DNA of 7,685 bases from an uncultured Oscillospiraceae bacterium (GTDB lineage Bacteria; Bacillota; Clostridia; Oscillospirales; Ruminococcaceae), in contig USFO01000078.1 in NCBI GenBank assembly GCA_900553955.1, forward strand, positions 1 through 7,685, given 5' to 3'. Below, in pieces: positions 6,030 through 7,685 of this stretch. Positions within the stretch are counted from its first letter, which is position 1. Each line of letters starts with the position of its first letter. The position numbers were made by a program, and so were the translations under genes. The notes beneath the pieces were generated by a model. The model was not told where the DNA came from. It saw only the letters and a list, made by a program, of their open reading frames with translations, and searched no databases.

Positions 6030-7663
6030 ATGTGATTTATGCAAACTTAGGCGCGGCGGCAGCGACAATAATTGTGCTTTTGCTGCGCCGCGTGCTCAAA
6101 AATAAAGTGCCGTTTGCGGTATTTGCTGTGCTGTGGCTTTTGGTGCTCATTCGCGTGCTCATACCGGTGGAGGCGGCAACACATTTAAGTGTTTTTCCGG
6201 CGGAAAGTGCGCTTGTTGTTTCTGCAAACGGCGAGTTTGAGCACGGCGAAGACGCACCGGATTTTGTTATGCCGCAGTTCGGTGCTCAAGCTGACGGAGA
6301 ACAGCAAGGCGGTGCTCAAAACGGTGCTCAAGCGGAAATTTCGGCACAAAGCGGCAGAAAAATGACCGCCATACAGGTGCTTTCACTTGTTCATATTGGC
6401 GGCGCTGTACTGCTTGCATTGTATTTCGGGTTTGGTCATGCCGTTATGCTGCGCCGCTGCAACGGCTTTGAGCACGAGAAAGGCGCCGCCGCAAATGAAA
6501 TTCTCCGCTGCTTTGATAAATCCGGCAAAATAGCGCTGCTCGTGAGCACGGACGCGTGTTCACCGTTCAGCATAGGCATTATCAAGCCGAAAATCGTGCT
6601 TCCGCCGGACTGCAAAGCGGAGCAGCTACGCTTCGTTTTGGCGCACGAATATGTGCATATCCGCGACCGCGATTCCGTAGCCAGATTATTGGGGCTTGCT
6701 GCGGTTTGTGCCGGGTGGTTTAATCCGTTTGTGTGGATTGCATTCAAGTATCTCGACAGAGATTTGGAACGATTTTGTGACGAACGGGCGCTGCGGCTTT
6801 TGGGCACGGAGAATGCTCCGCGCTATGCGCTGACGCTTTTGGATTTTGCCGAAAGGCAGATGCAAAGCTTCGCCGCACAAAGCTTCGCCGCCGCGCCCCT
6901 TGAAGAAAGGGTGAATGATATTTTGAACATGAAAAAGCGAAAAACAAGCATGCTTGCAGAGGCTGTGCTGGTCGCGGCGGCGCTGCTTGCCATGACCGCC
7001 TGCGGCACTGCGGCGTATGCGGAGGAGGCTCCGCAAGCTGCCGCGGGTGAGCAAACCGCCGTTATTAAAGTTGAAGTTCCTGCAGGGGACAGCGGCGCAC
7101 GGCAGCCGGAAATTCCTGCGGAAAAGCCGCCGAAAAGCGCCGCGGACGATGATTCCGGCGTGATAAAAATTGACGCCACAGCAGCTTCTTCCGAAGCGGA
7201 AGAAAGTGCCGCCGAAAGAACCGCCTACCGCACTTACGACCGCAAATGGGATTTCTATGACATTTTCAGTTCCGACTACGCCCGCCCGACCAAGTATGCG
7301 AACAGCGTTTTATGGACGTCCGAAGGGTTTGTTTATATAGACGGGACTAAGGGTGAGGATGTCTTTTCCACAAAGAGCGGCACGGTAAAGAATGTTGGTC
7401 TTACCTCTTCGGGCTACGGGTATATAATTATCATAGAGCACGACGACGGCACGGCTGCGGTTTACTGCCACCTCAAAGAGATTCTTGTTGATAATGGCGA
7501 CAGGGTGGAGCAGGGCGATGTTATAGCGACCGTTGGCACAAGCGGTAACGCGGCAACGCCAATACTCGGCTTTGAAATCATCGAAAACGATGTGACGCCG
7601 CTGCATCCGGAAAAAACCGTTCAAAGCGTTGACTACTTTGTTAGCATCATACGCGAAAAATAA
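6026..7663 (+). CDS. BlaR1/MecR1-like M56 membrane metalloprotease with degenerate M23 domain
   Basis: This 545-aa M56 protease pairs with the repressor just upstream. Membrane segments are at about 4-20, 28-46, 116-138, 218-242 and 308-325. The zinc motif HEYVH is at 207-211, with E248 in DLERFCDER as the probable third ligand. The fifth membrane segment ends in LAMTAC-G (C326), resembling a lipobox, and AYA-EE a few residues on resembles a signal peptidase I site. A Pro/Ala/Glu-rich linker follows, then an M23/LytM-like domain (about 406-545). There the YxHL histidine survives (H482) but the HLH pair is replaced (I513 and G515 in ILGFEI), so it is probably not a peptidase. This domain aligns with that of the first M56 protein, but the long C-terminal extension is absent. 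A GGAG ribosome-binding site is at 6014-6017. The beta-lactam sensor of BlaR1 is absent. Confidence 0.92.
   Translation: MNVIYANLGAAAATIIVLLLRRVLKNKVPFAVFAVLWLLVLIRVLIPVEAATHLSVFPAESALVVSANGEFEHGEDAPDFVMPQFGAQADGEQQGGAQNGAQAEISAQSGRKMTAIQVLSLVHIGGAVLLALYFGFGHAVMLRRCNGFEHEKGAAANEILRCFDKSGKIALLVSTDACSPFSIGIIKPKIVLPPDCKAEQLRFVLAHEYVHIRDRDSVARLLGLAAVCAGWFNPFVWIAFKYLDRDLERFCDERALRLLGTENAPRYALTLLDFAERQMQSFAAQSFAAAPLEERVNDILNMKKRKTSMLAEAVLVAAALLAMTACGTAAYAEEAPQAAAGEQTAVIKVEVPAGDSGARQPEIPAEKPPKSAADDDSGVIKIDATAASSEAEESAAERTAYRTYDRKWDFYDIFSSDYARPTKYANSVLWTSEGFVYIDGTKGEDVFSTKSGTVKNVGLTSSGYGYIIIIEHDDGTAAVYCHLKEILVDNGDRVEQGDVIATVGTSGNAATPILGFEIIENDVTPLHPEKTVQSVDYFVSIIREK
6092..6551. repeat. Cluster of TTGAGCAC words in the second M56 gene
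   Basis: TGAGCAC or its complement GTGCTCA occurs at 6092, 6143, 6155, 6238, 6282, 6312, 6324, 6469 and 6543, in both orientations. Six of these nine extend to the 8-base form TTGAGCAC. They encode different peptides by frame (Val-Leu-Lys, Phe-Glu-His, Gly-Ala-Gln, Val-Ser-Thr). No copy is seen from 6552 to the end of the window. Confidence 0.7.
6863..6892 (+). repeat. 15-bp tandem duplication in the second M56 gene
   Basis: CAAAGCTTCGCCGCA is followed directly by CAAAGCTTCGCCGCC (14 of 15 bases identical), encoding Gln-Ser-Phe-Ala-Ala twice. It lies between the metalloprotease core and the last membrane segment, where the paralogue has no duplication. It keeps the frame and looks like recent replication slippage. 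Confidence 0.85.
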
Positions 7664-7685
7664 AACTGCTGAATAGTCACAGCTA

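Noticed and set aside
1800..7663. Beta-lactam resistance locus (blaR1/mecR1 proper)
   Set aside because: The M56 core fits, but no penicillin-binding sensor with SxxK and KTG motifs was found in either receptor and no beta-lactamase or PBP2a gene is present.
1..7685. CRISPR array, tRNA, insertion sequence or phage features
   Set aside because: No regularly spaced long repeats, tRNA-like arms, transposase or integrase genes, or terminal inverted repeats were seen.

Overview
The window looks like a chromosomal piece of a Gram-positive anaerobe of the class Clostridia, probably in the Oscillospiraceae/Ruminococcaceae range. This is inferred from the rpsF-ssb-rpsR order with strong AAGGAGG ribosome-binding sites, consensus sigma-A promoters, balanced GC content and the BlaI-M56 gene pairs. 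The species cannot be read from the sequence.

Left part (1-1304, minus strand): a complete housekeeping operon, rpsF (S6), ssb, rpsR (S18). It is driven by a perfect TTGACA-N17-TATAAT promoter, has a structured leader of about 74 nt, and ends in an intrinsic terminator at 65-89.

Middle (1356-5572, plus strand): a divergent operon of a BlaI/MecI-type repressor (TTG start) and a very large M56/BlaR1-type membrane metalloprotease of 1244 aa. Two 16-bp dyads, TTCTAT-N4-ATAGAA, lie over and just after its promoter. A strong hairpin terminator closes the operon.

Right part (5590-7663, plus strand): a second, paralogous operon of the same design, with promoter TTGACA-N17-TAGAAT, related dyads, a BlaI-type repressor, and an M56 protease of 545 aa whose start overlaps the repressor stop by 4 bp (ATGA).

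Both M56 proteins keep the HEYVH zinc motif and a downstream glutamate. In place of the penicillin-binding sensor of BlaR1 they carry an M23/LytM-like domain that has lost its zinc histidines, so it looks like a sensing or binding module rather than an enzyme. The first receptor adds about 740 further residues with a probable internal duplication. By analogy with BlaR1/BlaI, an outside signal would activate the M56 protease, inactivate the repressor and induce the operon. No beta-lactamase or other effector gene is present, so both circuits look self-contained and probably cross-talk, since their recognition helices are identical.

The most unexpected signal is a short DNA word, TTGAGCAC (TGAGCAC core), counted by eye 19 times on both strands and in several reading frames. 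It is clustered in the 5' thirds of the two M56 genes and absent from the housekeeping operon.
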